Origin: Shewanella sp. Isolate13
GTDB lineage: Bacteria > Pseudomonadota > Gammaproteobacteria > Enterobacterales > Shewanellaceae
NCBI RefSeq assembly: GCF_022398325.1
Contig: NZ_JAKEVD010000001.1
Coordinates: 186,001-250,000 of the forward strand
Direction: 5' to 3'
Length of the DNA stretch: 64,000 nucleotides
The position numbers were made by a program, and so were the translations under genes. Under the pieces are notes generated by a model. The model had not been told where the DNA came from, did no database searches, and worked only from the letters and a program-made list of their open reading frames with translations. Below, piece by piece: positions 30,323-39,029 of the stretch (positions are counted from its first letter, which is position 1; every line of letters begins with the position of its first letter).

Positions 30323-30384
30323 CTATCAACCTAAAGTATTTTGCTATGCATCACGGCAGATGTTCTTCACCGCCAAGCCATTCG

Positions 30385-30400
30385 ATCGAAACGTTTCGAT
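30385..30400. promoter_or_regulatory. RbsR operator O1
   Basis: The perfect 16-bp palindrome ATCGAAACGTTTCGAT has the LacI-family central CG. It lies 63 bases upstream of the rbsD start. Confidence 0.85.
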
Positions 30401-30417
30401 AAGATAGCGTGAGATTA

Positions 30418-30433
30418 ATCGAAACGTTTCGAT
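30418..30433. promoter_or_regulatory. RbsR operator O2
   Basis: This is an identical 16-bp palindrome, centred 33 bases from the first, about three helical turns. Same-face spacing suggests cooperative binding of two RbsR dimers. Confidence 0.85.
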
Positions 30434-30547
30434 AATGCATGGTTCAAGAATAAGATCTGTGAAGGATCTAACAGAAATATTTGCGATCGATGGGGAGACG
30501 TGAGTAAAAATGGGGAGTGATGATGGGCAAAACAGCTTTAAAAGAAG

Positions 30548-31094
30548 GAGCTAGATGCTAGGACGCTTCGCTGCGAGGACGGGCTACGCCCTGCTAGGAA
30601 CAGCAAAAGCCAACAGCACCACCTTTGCCGCTTGTTAGCTTTGGCTTTACCGGCCTTTATCCGTCTCAGCTTTTCCGGCCTTTACCCGTCTCAGCTTGTA
30701 CCGTCTTAGCTTTATTCAGCTCTTCCTAGAACCTAGAGCCTAGAACCTAGATCCTAGAACGCTTCGCTGCGAGGACGGGCTACGCCCTGCTAGGAACAGC
30801 AAAAGCCAACAGCATCACCTTTGCCGCTTGTTAGCTTTTGCTTTACCGGCTTTATCCGTCTCAGCTTGTACCGTCTTAGCTTTATTCAGCTTTTCCTAGA
30901 ACCTAGATCCTAGGACGCTTCGCTGCGAGGACGGGCTACGCCCTACTAGGAACAGCAAAAGCCAACAGCACCACCTTTGCCGCTTGTTAGCTTTTGCTTT
31001 ACCGGCTTTATCTGTCTTAGCTTTACCGGCCTTTATCTGTCTCAGCTTGTACCGTCTTAGCTTTATTCAGCTCTTCCTAGAACCTGCTCTCAAC
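30548..31094. repeat. three tandem imperfect non-coding repeats with CCTAG heptads
   Basis: Three units (cores at 30565, 30761 and 30917; spacing 196 and 156 bases) share a GCTTCGCTGCGAGGAC core, a small hairpin GGGCTACGCCC (30581-30591, 30777-30787, 30933-30943), then a CAGCAAAAGCCAACAGC block and C/T-rich sequence with repeats of GTCTCAGCTT/GTCTTAGCTTT. CCTAGAA/CCTAGAT heptads join the units. All frames are broken by stops; nothing suggests coding. Confidence 0.85.
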
Positions 31095-31110
31095 CTAGAA
31101 CCGTCTTTTA

Positions 31111-32394
31111 TTAAAGCTTCACCTTGTCATACTCATACCAAGCGACGAGGTTACCTAAAATAGGCACGATCCAAACTGCGGTGTCGGGATCTTTGTATAT
31201 GCGGTAGAAATACAGGTCGCTATCGATGATCTCATGCTTGCGGATCTCACGATAAAAATGCATGGCAGACGAACTGACCTGATCTGGTTTTAGCAGCTCT
31301 TTTTGAGCCACTTTAACGTGGAATACATCTACGTCCAGATTGTCTATTTTCTCCTGATACTGAGTAAAGTCGCCCTTAATCTTGTACTTGATTGGGGTGG
31401 TCTTACACTCTTCATCGGTGACGCAGGCTGCTGAGTAAAACTTACCGCTATTCTCCCCCTCATAAATCAGCGATAGGCTGATGTCAGAGCGTACCAACAT
31501 ATTGTCCTTCACCGGGAAATATACATCGGCGTGATAATGATGTTCGATAAAACCGCTGGTACCTGGCTCGTCATGGGGAATAATGACTCGGTTGTAGCGA
31601 ATGCGCTGCTCCATCTTATGGGTCAGCTCGGTAAAGGTCTTCATATTTAAGCCAGCTGGCGTCAAATCAATTGCAGTAATATTGATTAAGCCCTTACCTG
31701 AGCAGCCATAGACACTGGCCTCAGGACACACCGCCATAGAGTAATAATTACCGTCGGTTACAGCAAAGCCACTAAATTGACTCATATCCTCTAAGTGATT
31801 CGACTCTGGCGCGAGATGCTTTTGCCACATAGAGGCATGCAGGTGGCTAACATTATCTTTATGGATAAGCTGCACATCCTGTTTGATACCACCAATATTC
31901 AACTCGATATTCTTATCCGAACTCCAACTATTCTTAGCCTTGATCACACCGTGATAATCACTGAAGTACCAGATAGAGAGACAGATAAGTATCGCGATAA
32001 CGATACCGCTAATTTTCACCAGTAAAGAAACATCTACGATAGCCGCACGCATAGACTCAGGATCGTTAACCGCGAGCATCTTGATATGGGAGCGAGTAGA
32101 GACATTGAGCTGATAACCGCGACCCGCGATGGTTCTAAGCACCACCTCAGGATAGGGTTCTAATTTCTTTCTAAGGGTACTGACACACTGGGTTAGTGAG
32201 GTCGCCGCAACAACGCGATCGGGCCAGCCTGCAGCCAATAACTCTTCTTTAGTGCATACAGAACTCATGGAGAGGATCAATTGATGTAAAACCGCAGACT
32301 CCGATACCGTTAAGGTAATGGTTTTACTGTTCGCATGATCAATTAACTGTTTGGCCTCTTCATCCAACTCCAGATAAGGAGTAACTTTATGCAC
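31111..32394 (-). CDS. ToxR/CadC-like membrane regulator of sir cluster 1
   Basis: This is a one-component transmembrane transcription regulator. Residues 1-100 form an OmpR/PhoB-type winged helix (SESAVLHQLIL, AATSLTQCVSTLRKKLEP, TIAGRGYQLNV). Residues about 124-146 form one membrane helix (VKISGIVIAILICLSIWYF). The remainder is a periplasmic domain of about 280 residues with paired cysteines (CPEASVYGC and CVTDEEC). Its paralogue is the last gene of cluster 2. A 275-base gap upstream leaves room for its own promoter. A role in controlling sir genes is inferred from position; the signal is unknown. Confidence 0.8.
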   Translation of the reverse strand: MHKVTPYLELDEEAKQLIDHANSKTITLTVSESAVLHQLILSMSSVCTKEELLAAGWPDRVVAATSLTQCVSTLRKKLEPYPEVVLRTIAGRGYQLNVSTRSHIKMLAVNDPESMRAAIVDVSLLVKISGIVIAILICLSIWYFSDYHGVIKAKNSWSSDKNIELNIGGIKQDVQLIHKDNVSHLHASMWQKHLAPESNHLEDMSQFSGFAVTDGNYYSMAVCPEASVYGCSGKGLINITAIDLTPAGLNMKTFTELTHKMEQRIRYNRVIIPHDEPGTSGFIEHHYHADVYFPVKDNMLVRSDISLSLIYEGENSGKFYSAACVTDEECKTTPIKYKIKGDFTQYQEKIDNLDVDVFHVKVAQKELLKPDQVSSSAMHFYREIRKHEIIDSDLYFYRIYKDPDTAVWIVPILGNLVAWYEYDKVKL

Positions 32395-32669
32395 CTTAAA
32401 CCTCTTTAAATCAATTGACTACGACTAAGTTATTAACGAATTTTAATGTTAGTTTACTAAAATAGATTATTAAAAATGTGACTTCCACCGAAAATTAAAT
32501 CAAGTAATCACGATCTGCTTGTTTACGCTCACATATATCACATTTTCATGGAACTCTGCATCCAATATTCAATACAAACATTGCCACTCCCCTTCTACGA
32601 GCCGATTAAAAACTGGAGTCATTACTCACAGCACAGACATACCACATCAGCTCACCTAAGCCGTTAGGC

Positions 32670-33497
32670 TCACAGGGTTCGACGCTGAAATACTCGATGA
32701 GCGATAGCCAACAATGCCAAGCTCCACAATAACATGGCACAGTAGAAGCCCAGTTTTCCCATGGTCGAGGAGGAAAGCAGCGCGAGACTGCCACTCCCCG
32801 CATCTGAGCCAACTAAGTTTACCGCTCGATACAGATCCGTTGGGTTAAGTGCAATTAAGGCATTGATCAGATACTGATTCATAAAGGATAGATCCGCCAC
32901 TAATATCGCCAGCAAGATCAAATCGTAAATCAACACAAACACAAACCATAAAAATAAAATGCTGCCCACCGCCTTAGCCTTCTCTGTCGATTTAAGGCTG
33001 ACTATATAGCCCAGCAAGATAAAGGTGATGGCGAGTAAAATACTGCTGACGATAAACTGAGCAAACCGACTTAGCACCACTTGCGCTTCATAGGTCTCAC
33101 CGAAGAGCAGTAGCAACACTGCGGTTAGTCCAAATGCAAAACAGCTAGTCGCACTCATGATCAGAGCATGACCCAGTAACTTACCCATTAAAATCTGCAA
33201 TCGGCTTATAGGGTAGGACATTAACAGCAGTAGGGTTCCAGACTCATCTTCACCGACAAAGGCATCGTAGCTCACTAACATGGCCGCTAAGGGGATTATA
33301 AATACCGAAACCGTCGACAGGCTCGACATCAAGGCATCGAGCTCCGGCAGAGAAAGGTGCCCGGCGACAGCGCTTCCGGCGAAGGTAACGCTAAGAGACA
33401 AAATCAAAAATATCAACGCGATAAAAATAACCCAGCGATTACGTAGACTATCTTTGATCTCTTTTTGAGCAATAACCATCACCACAGATTGCATCAT
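32670..33497 (-). CDS. NosY-like ABC permease, sir cluster 1
   Basis: This 275-residue integral membrane protein has about six helices. The NosY-type N-terminus includes VVMVIAQKEIKDSLRNRW, then FVGEDESGTLLLLMSYPISR and LNPTDLYRAVNLVG. It starts one base after the stop of the ATPase gene. Together with NosF- and NosD-like neighbours it resembles the accessory transporter that matures the copper site of nitrous-oxide reductase. Here it probably serves the Cu site of SirA, as the family logic of MccA/SirA suggests. Confidence 0.85.
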   Translation of the reverse strand: MMQSVVMVIAQKEIKDSLRNRWVIFIALIFLILSLSVTFAGSAVAGHLSLPELDALMSSLSTVSVFIIPLAAMLVSYDAFVGEDESGTLLLLMSYPISRLQILMGKLLGHALIMSATSCFAFGLTAVLLLLFGETYEAQVVLSRFAQFIVSSILLAITFILLGYIVSLKSTEKAKAVGSILFLWFVFVLIYDLILLAILVADLSFMNQYLINALIALNPTDLYRAVNLVGSDAGSGSLALLSSSTMGKLGFYCAMLLWSLALLAIAHRVFQRRTL

Positions 33498-33498
33498 A

Positions 33499-34407
33499 TT
33501 AATTCACCACTTCGCTTTGCTTACTCTGACCCATATAAAGGTGATAAATATCGGCCAAAGTCGGCTCTTTAAGATTGAAATCATAGCCTTGGCACTCAGA
33601 CATTAATAGCTGCAGTACCTTAGCCTTAGACTCAAGATCCAGTAACAGTGCATCATCGACATAAAAGGGCGCCAGCCGTGGCTCCTGCTCTATCCACCTC
33701 GCCAAGTTAGGCGATGTCAGCCGAGTTTTAAGGGCGCTGTTTTGCCTAAGCTCGGCTAGACTCCCCTGGGCTAGACTCTTACCCTTAGCTAAAATCAGCG
33801 CGATATCGATATTATTCTCAATCAGCGATAACTCGTGGGTGCAGACGATAACGCCGCAGCCTTGCCGCTTTAGCTCATCGATTTTGCCATAAAGAAACTG
33901 TGAAGCCATAGGGTCGAGCCCCACCGTTGGCTCATCAAGTAGCAGCAGCTCTGGCTGACACAAGATCGCCTGAGCAAAGCCTAGGCGCTGCTTCATCCCT
34001 TTCGAATAGGTCTTTAGCGCCCTGTCTTGGGCGTACTCGAGTCCAAATTCTTCAATAAGCTGGCTAACTCGTGGTTTAGTAACCCTTTTAAGCGCGGCAA
34101 AGTAACTTAAAATCTCCTTGCCCGTCAGCTTGTCATAGAAGCTAACATTCTCGGGTAGATAGCCAATTCTCAGATCCGCGCGCTGCTTAAGCTCACTATG
34201 GCTTTGTCCAAGTACAATCGCCTCGCCCGCACAGGGCTTAAGCAGACCCAGTAGAATTTTTATCAGGGTGGATTTACCCGCGCCGTTATGGCCTAACAGC
34301 GCCATGGTCTGTCCGCGCTCCACCTCAAAGCTGACATCATTCAGTGCGCTAAAACCGGCAAACTGGTGCGAAATATTGCGCGCCGATACTGCTAAACAAG
34401 GATTCAT
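33499..34407 (-). CDS. NosF-like ABC ATPase, sir cluster 1
   Basis: This is the cytoplasmic ATPase partner of the NosY-like permease, about 302 residues. I start it at MNPCLAVS because GGAG lies 5 bases upstream; the longer frame adds seven residues. It has Walker A LLGHNGAGKST, signature YSKGMKQR, Walker B LLLLDEPTVGLD and switch His in VIVCTHELS. The C-terminal tail after residue 210 is variable, as in NosF. Confidence 0.88.
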   Translation of the reverse strand: MNPCLAVSARNISHQFAGFSALNDVSFEVERGQTMALLGHNGAGKSTLIKILLGLLKPCAGEAIVLGQSHSELKQRADLRIGYLPENVSFYDKLTGKEILSYFAALKRVTKPRVSQLIEEFGLEYAQDRALKTYSKGMKQRLGFAQAILCQPELLLLDEPTVGLDPMASQFLYGKIDELKRQGCGVIVCTHELSLIENNIDIALILAKGKSLAQGSLAELRQNSALKTRLTSPNLARWIEQEPRLAPFYVDDALLLDLESKAKVLQLLMSECQGYDFNLKEPTLADIYHLYMGQSKQSEVVN

Positions 34408-34474
34408 TGATTCTCCGAACACGTCCAATGAGCAGGCCGCGAGAGCTAAAAAGTCGCCTGATGGCTGATAGTCA

Positions 34475-35815
34475 CTACCTGTTAGCCACTGCCGATTGAT
34501 AGTTGAATGCGGGATTAGGCGTTAACAGGGGAAAACTATCGATAATGCCACTTGGCTCACCGATTTCAAATTGGCGCTGCACCCAGCGAAGCACCACCAC
34601 TATAGCGCTATCCATCAAGAAGTTAGCCTCTGGATAGAGCCAAAATAACTTATCAATATTATCATTAGGTCGATAAGCCGTATTGCCCACGCCATCTAAA
34701 TTGTGATCCCAACCTAGGTATCCACTCCAGTAGTTGCCACGCCCTGCATGGCTCCACTCTAGCAAGCTATCACCCACATATTTCACCTGGGAAAAGTTAT
34801 CGATAAACTGGTTTTGATAAACTTGGTTACCCTCCCCGCCCATCGCCATATAAAAGCCGATATCGCTGTGGGCGAAGTGGTTATTAATAATGGTATTGTC
34901 ACGGGCGCCATAGACAAAAATGCCTTTGCCTTCTTGCCCCAACACCTGATCTTCTTTGCGATTAACAATGCGTTCGACTCGATTGTGGTCCACAAGAGCC
35001 TGCTCGGTCATATTAAGCAAGATCCCAAAATCGATCGCATCCCAAACTTGGTTGCGGTGCAGGTGAATTCGCTTTGAGTTCATCAAAGCATAACCGCCAT
35101 CGACCTGATAGCTCTGGTTATTGAAGGCTTCGTCATCCATGGTATACATATAATGAATACCGTATTGCTGATCGAATAGCTGGTTATCGAAGACCTTACT
35201 TTTACTACTGGACTCTAAATACACACCATCTCGAACTTGCGAAATAGTATTGCCCGTAATGACTGAACCAGTTACATGCTGTAGATGAATACCGTCGCCT
35301 CTATCTAAGATATATAACCGGTTATTACCCACAATCACGTTATCGTTTATCTGAATATTATTAAGCTCATCGGCGCGAATACCAAAGCCGTCTCCGCGTA
35401 AGTGATTGTTGTGGATCTTAACGCCATGACTACCCGGCTCAAGCAAGATCCCAGCATCGCGCTCATAATGATCATTGCCCCAATTCTCAATTCTAAGTCC
35501 CGATAGCTCGACATTAGCGGCAAACACGGTAATGGCACTGCCAACGCCATTGGCATCTATGATGCTGTCTCCAAGGCTAGTTAAAGTAATCGATTGATGA
35601 ATTTGCACCGGGCCTTGATAACGCCCCGAATCGAGGATAATTCTGTCACCATCTTGGGCATTAGTCAGTGCTAATTTAAGCTCTTGGTTATTCGAGACAG
35701 CGAGACTCTCGGCGTAACTGTTAAAGCCACAGCCGAGGGTAACCGCGAGTATAAGCAGAGGTAGAATGGCCGAACTTAGAGTCTGCCTTGTAGGGTTTAA
35801 CAGTGATATCTTCAT
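34475..35815 (-). CDS. NosD-like periplasmic beta-helix protein, sir cluster 1
   Basis: This 446-residue secreted protein with an N-terminal signal (SSAILPLLILAVTLGCGFNSYA) folds as a right-handed parallel beta-helix. There are many copper-chaperone-type repeats such as VKIHNNHLRGDGFGI, IQINDNVIVGNN, VFDNQLFDQQYGIHYMY and a conserved GNYWSGYLGWD. This is the NosD family, which passes copper from NosL to the Cu enzyme. It precedes the ATPase gene. Its role in SirA copper loading is inferred from the nos parallel. Confidence 0.87.
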   Translation of the reverse strand: MKISLLNPTRQTLSSAILPLLILAVTLGCGFNSYAESLAVSNNQELKLALTNAQDGDRIILDSGRYQGPVQIHQSITLTSLGDSIIDANGVGSAITVFAANVELSGLRIENWGNDHYERDAGILLEPGSHGVKIHNNHLRGDGFGIRADELNNIQINDNVIVGNNRLYILDRGDGIHLQHVTGSVITGNTISQVRDGVYLESSSKSKVFDNQLFDQQYGIHYMYTMDDEAFNNQSYQVDGGYALMNSKRIHLHRNQVWDAIDFGILLNMTEQALVDHNRVERIVNRKEDQVLGQEGKGIFVYGARDNTIINNHFAHSDIGFYMAMGGEGNQVYQNQFIDNFSQVKYVGDSLLEWSHAGRGNYWSGYLGWDHNLDGVGNTAYRPNDNIDKLFWLYPEANFLMDSAIVVVLRWVQRQFEIGEPSGIIDSFPLLTPNPAFNYQSAVANR

Positions 35816-35877
35816 CGTTTAATACCACCTCATTTGGTCGCTAATGGGAAAAAGCGCTCCAGGCTATTTCAACAATT

Positions 35878-36366
35878 TTACTCACCCGCCAACAGCTCGA
35901 TGGTGATCTGATCATAGGTGAGCACGGCGCCGCCAAACTCGCTGGCAAACTTTGTCGCTCCCTCTTCTGTAGCAAACGAAGCAACGGCAGGTCCCATTAC
36001 CGCTTTTTTACTGGTGCCGTACACATACCACGCTGATTTCGCATCAATAAAGGCACTATCCTCAGGATGTTCCCAGTCTGTCACCGCCATATCATGCACT
36101 TTCAGCTGAGTGATCTGACGCTGATTCTCAGGCTGTAGGGCAAAATTGAACATATCCCTCGTCGAGCAGAACTTAGGCACTATGGTTTCACTCTTCAGCC
36201 TTAGCTGTCCCTTGGGCCCAGGGTACTTGGTGATCATCATGCCGCACAGGTGGCAACGGTCATGATCATGAATCGCCTCGGCATGGGTCGGCTGCGAAGC
36301 GGCATCGCCTTGACTACAAGCAAACATAAAGGGGACAAACAAAAAAATGAGCATCAGCTTTTTCAT
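35878..36366 (-). CDS. NosL-like copper-chaperone lipoprotein, sir cluster 1
   Basis: This is a lipoprotein of about 162 residues starting at MKKLMLIFLFVPFMFACS (lipid-modified Cys in FACS). The NosL core is HDRCHLCGMMITKYPGPKGQ, with the Cu(I)-binding CxxCGM motif, then VPKFCSTRDMFNF and a downstream WYVYGTSKKAVMGPAVASF. NosL binds one Cu(I) and hands it to NosD. It lies upstream of the NosD-like gene in the same operon. The 23-residue longer frame lacks a signal, so the internal Met is preferred. Confidence 0.88.
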   Translation of the reverse strand: MKKLMLIFLFVPFMFACSQGDAASQPTHAEAIHDHDRCHLCGMMITKYPGPKGQLRLKSETIVPKFCSTRDMFNFALQPENQRQITQLKVHDMAVTDWEHPEDSAFIDAKSAWYVYGTSKKAVMGPAVASFATEEGATKFASEFGGAVLTYDQITIELLAGE

Positions 36367-36534
36367 ACAACTTCCAACTCGAATCATTAGGAGGGGAACT
36401 CTACACCTTGCTAATCCATGGAGATAAACCAACAAGGTGAGAGAGAACTATCACAACAGACTCGGCTCCCAATAGCGTCTTGCAGGGACAACGTATTAGG
36501 AGCGAACCTATCGAACCTAACTAAATAGCCAAGG

Positions 36535-37482
36535 CTAGATAGCGAAGTTTTGGCCTGCATACAGAATGAACATACGCAAACACATCATACCGGTCACGGC
36601 GCAAACACCCGACAGGTAAAAGGCTTTAGCCGAGTGGCTAAATGTCTTACCCGTGGCGAAGTTCAGTAGCAGAGGACCACCAAAACCTAAGCCCACAACA
36701 CCAAACCAGAACACCGCCGCCCACTCTCCGGTATGGAAAGCTTCAAACGCACTCTGTGCTCCGGCGTTGCCTGTCATTAGAGAAGTCACGATCATGAAGA
36801 TGAATAGTATTTCAGCAAACATGATTGGCCACTCTGCACCATGCAGTAGCTTCATATCTTGGCTATGTAGGTCTTCCTTAAACATCGATACCGCCAGCAT
36901 TTTGGCTGCTGCAGCACCCGCTGAAATACCTGAGGCGATAAATAGCGCCGGCAATACAGAGGTATTGATGATAGGAAAACGAATCAACGCCGAAATAAGG
37001 AAACCGGTATAAGCACACACTGCCAGTGCTAATACTAGAACCGCCATTTCACATGGACGACGCACGCCTTGTAGCTTTTCAACCACTGGCACTAACACTT
37101 TCAGTGCAGGAACCGAGCGGATCTCTTCTTCGAAGGCAAATAGACAGATGAGTGCCACTAACGGGATATACACAGATAGTGCGATAACACCGATAGACAT
37201 CACTGAATTTAGGTTGTAGTAAACCAAAATTCGCCAGAAGAACAGCGGATTGGTCAAGTCTAAAACCAGACACAACATACCTAAGCTGATTGTTACAAAC
37301 GAGATCAATGCAGCCGCTTTATAAAATGGCGTGTTAGTGGTCTGCTTCTTGTAAAATCGCAGGAACAGTGCCGTGGCTAGCGCACCACCGGAGATCCCCG
37401 CAAAGAACAAGTACACAGCAATTGGCCAAGGCCAAGCAAGCCCCTGAGACAAGCCCATTGTAAACTCAATATTGCCGTCCAT
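36535..37482 (-). CDS. sirD: SirD, NrfD-like menaquinol-oxidising membrane subunit (copy 1)
   Basis: This is an integral membrane quinol dehydrogenase subunit. The 315-residue NrfD/PsrC-family protein has about 8-9 helices, starting GLAWPWPIAVYLFFAGISGGALA, with SVYIPLVALICLFAFEEEIR and LIRFPIINTSVLPALF in the middle. It passes electrons to SirC and then SirA. It starts 2 bases after the sirC stop, so the pair is coupled. It has a near-twin at 52679-53626. Confidence 0.92.
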   Translation of the reverse strand: MDGNIEFTMGLSQGLAWPWPIAVYLFFAGISGGALATALFLRFYKKQTTNTPFYKAAALISFVTISLGMLCLVLDLTNPLFFWRILVYYNLNSVMSIGVIALSVYIPLVALICLFAFEEEIRSVPALKVLVPVVEKLQGVRRPCEMAVLVLALAVCAYTGFLISALIRFPIINTSVLPALFIASGISAGAAAAKMLAVSMFKEDLHSQDMKLLHGAEWPIMFAEILFIFMIVTSLMTGNAGAQSAFEAFHTGEWAAVFWFGVVGLGFGGPLLLNFATGKTFSHSAKAFYLSGVCAVTGMMCLRMFILYAGQNFAI

Positions 37483-37484
37483 AT

Positions 37485-38195
37485 CTATACTCCTAGCTTA
37501 ACAATAGGTATGTAACGTAAGCTTGGCTCGGTACCAAACCCTGGCTTAATACGCACAGAATCTTTTACCCGTAATAGCTTACTGATATAGGATGTCGGAT
37601 CGTTAATATCACCAAAGATCAGCGCATCATAACGGCACTTCTGCACACAAGCTGGTAACTCACCAATGGCAAGTTTGCTGTTCAAGCAGAAATCACAGTT
37701 GTCGGCGACATCGGTTTCTTTATTGATAAAACGCGCATCGTATGGGCATGCAGCAATACAATACTTACAACCTGCACACTTAGCCGCATCCATGGTCACA
37801 ATGCCGGTCTTCTCATCTCGGTGCGCCGCACCCGTTGGGCATACGGTGACACAAGGAGCGTTCTTACATTGCTGGCACGAGACACGCACAAACTTACGCT
37901 CACAGCCACATTCAACTGTCTTGCCGCAGTGCGGACATGGCTGACCTTCAATGCCACCCGAATGCTGTTCCATTAGCAGTCTAGACTTACCTTCAGGTAA
38001 GTTGTTAGCTAAGTTACAGGCCTCTTTACACTCGCCACAGCCAGTACATTTGTTTTGGTCAAACACCATCGCATAATGGGGCTTGTTTGGGTCTGGCTCC
38101 CCCTCTTTGACTGAACTACACCCTAAGGGCGCTATTATCAAAGAGCTGGCTCCTAAGCACTTAAGGAACCTCCGTCTCTCTATATTTTCACTCAC
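37485..38195 (-). CDS. sirC: SirC, four-cluster periplasmic ferredoxin (copy 1)
   Basis: This is an NrfC-like electron carrier between SirD and SirA. The leader ERRRFLKCLGASSLIIAPLGC has a twin-arginine-type motif. Four 4Fe-4S clusters are visible (CTGCGECKEAC, CQQCKNAPCVTVCP, CAGCKYCIAACP, CDFC with CVQKC). Between the first and second clusters is an extra CPHC...CGC knuckle that E. coli NrfC lacks, suggesting a Zn or additional metal site. The last cysteine group has CR where NrfC has CP. 236 residues. A TPR gene lies upstream. Confidence 0.93.
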   Translation of the reverse strand: MSENIERRRFLKCLGASSLIIAPLGCSSVKEGEPDPNKPHYAMVFDQNKCTGCGECKEACNLANNLPEGKSRLLMEQHSGGIEGQPCPHCGKTVECGCERKFVRVSCQQCKNAPCVTVCPTGAAHRDEKTGIVTMDAAKCAGCKYCIAACPYDARFINKETDVADNCDFCLNSKLAIGELPACVQKCRYDALIFGDINDPTSYISKLLRVKDSVRIKPGFGTEPSLRYIPIVKLGV

Positions 38196-38258
38196 AGCAT
38201 CCTCCAGCTACCAGCTATTTAGCTGATATATTTATACTTATTAGGTTTTACGTGACTT

Positions 38259-38972
38259 TTACTCAGATGCAGCCACTGAACGATTAGCTAATTTTTGCTC
38301 GGCTCTATAAATTGCATTATTAATTGAGGCTCGGTTAAAGTTCTGCTTATCGCTTTTGAGTAGGGTCAGCCATTGCTCGATAGCTTTCTCATAGTCGCCA
38401 TTTAGATAAGCGTGGGTGGCCAGTAACAGGCGAGATTGAGGCTCATATTCGTCGAGCGCTAAGGCTCTGGCGATAACCAAATCAATGTCTAAACTCATCT
38501 CTCTTTTATCGCGGTAGTACATGGCATTCGCTTTCATGCCTAGCACTGTGGCACTGTCGCCAGAGAGTGTGAGTAGGTCATCTAGGGTCTGCACCGACTC
38601 GCTATACAGGCCGCCATCCACATAGGATTGAGCCAAATTTAATAATGCAATTTCATTGCTAGGTTGCTCATTTACTTTCTTTGCGTTTTTATTGATCTCT
38701 GCGGTGATCAGATAATCAATATTTTCGTCTACCACTCCCTTGTTCCAGCCATCGAAATGACCAAGCTGTGCATAAATTAATAAGGTTGTTGTACAGAGCA
38801 CTATGGACAGTCCAACGGCAATTTTAAAATCGGCCTGTTCAACGCCTTGGTCATTGCTGAAGGAATTAGCTACCGGCATTACACTAAGCTTTTGACTAGA
38901 GTGATGATGACGCAAAATTAAAGTGGTAACTGCACATAGGGTGACAGCAATACCGATAGCTAAACTGTTCAT
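38259..38972 (-). CDS. CcmI/NrfG-like TPR protein (sir cluster 1)
   Basis: This 237-residue protein has an N-terminal helix (IGIAVTLCAVTTLILRHH), a second helix (VGLSIVLCTTTLLIYAQ), and a periplasmic domain of TPR-type helix pairs (EIALLNLAQSYVDGGLYSESVQTLDDLL; LATHAYLNGDYEKAIEQWLTLL). This is the build of CcmI, which holds apocytochrome for haem attachment. The CcmH-like SirF lacks such a TPR part, so the two may work together; that is inference. It is much more diverged between the two clusters than SirC or SirD. Confidence 0.85.
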   Translation of the reverse strand: MNSLAIGIAVTLCAVTTLILRHHHSSQKLSVMPVANSFSNDQGVEQADFKIAVGLSIVLCTTTLLIYAQLGHFDGWNKGVVDENIDYLITAEINKNAKKVNEQPSNEIALLNLAQSYVDGGLYSESVQTLDDLLTLSGDSATVLGMKANAMYYRDKREMSLDIDLVIARALALDEYEPQSRLLLATHAYLNGDYEKAIEQWLTLLKSDKQNFNRASINNAIYRAEQKLANRSVAASE

Positions 38973-39029
38973 AGTGACTCTCTACAATCGAACTCTATAA
39001 TCGAATTAACACTTAGTACGCTCTACTAA

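Noticed and set aside
30548-31094. Possible CRISPR array
   Set aside because: Only three units of 156-196 bases with conserved rather than unique internal sequence; no cas genes in the window.
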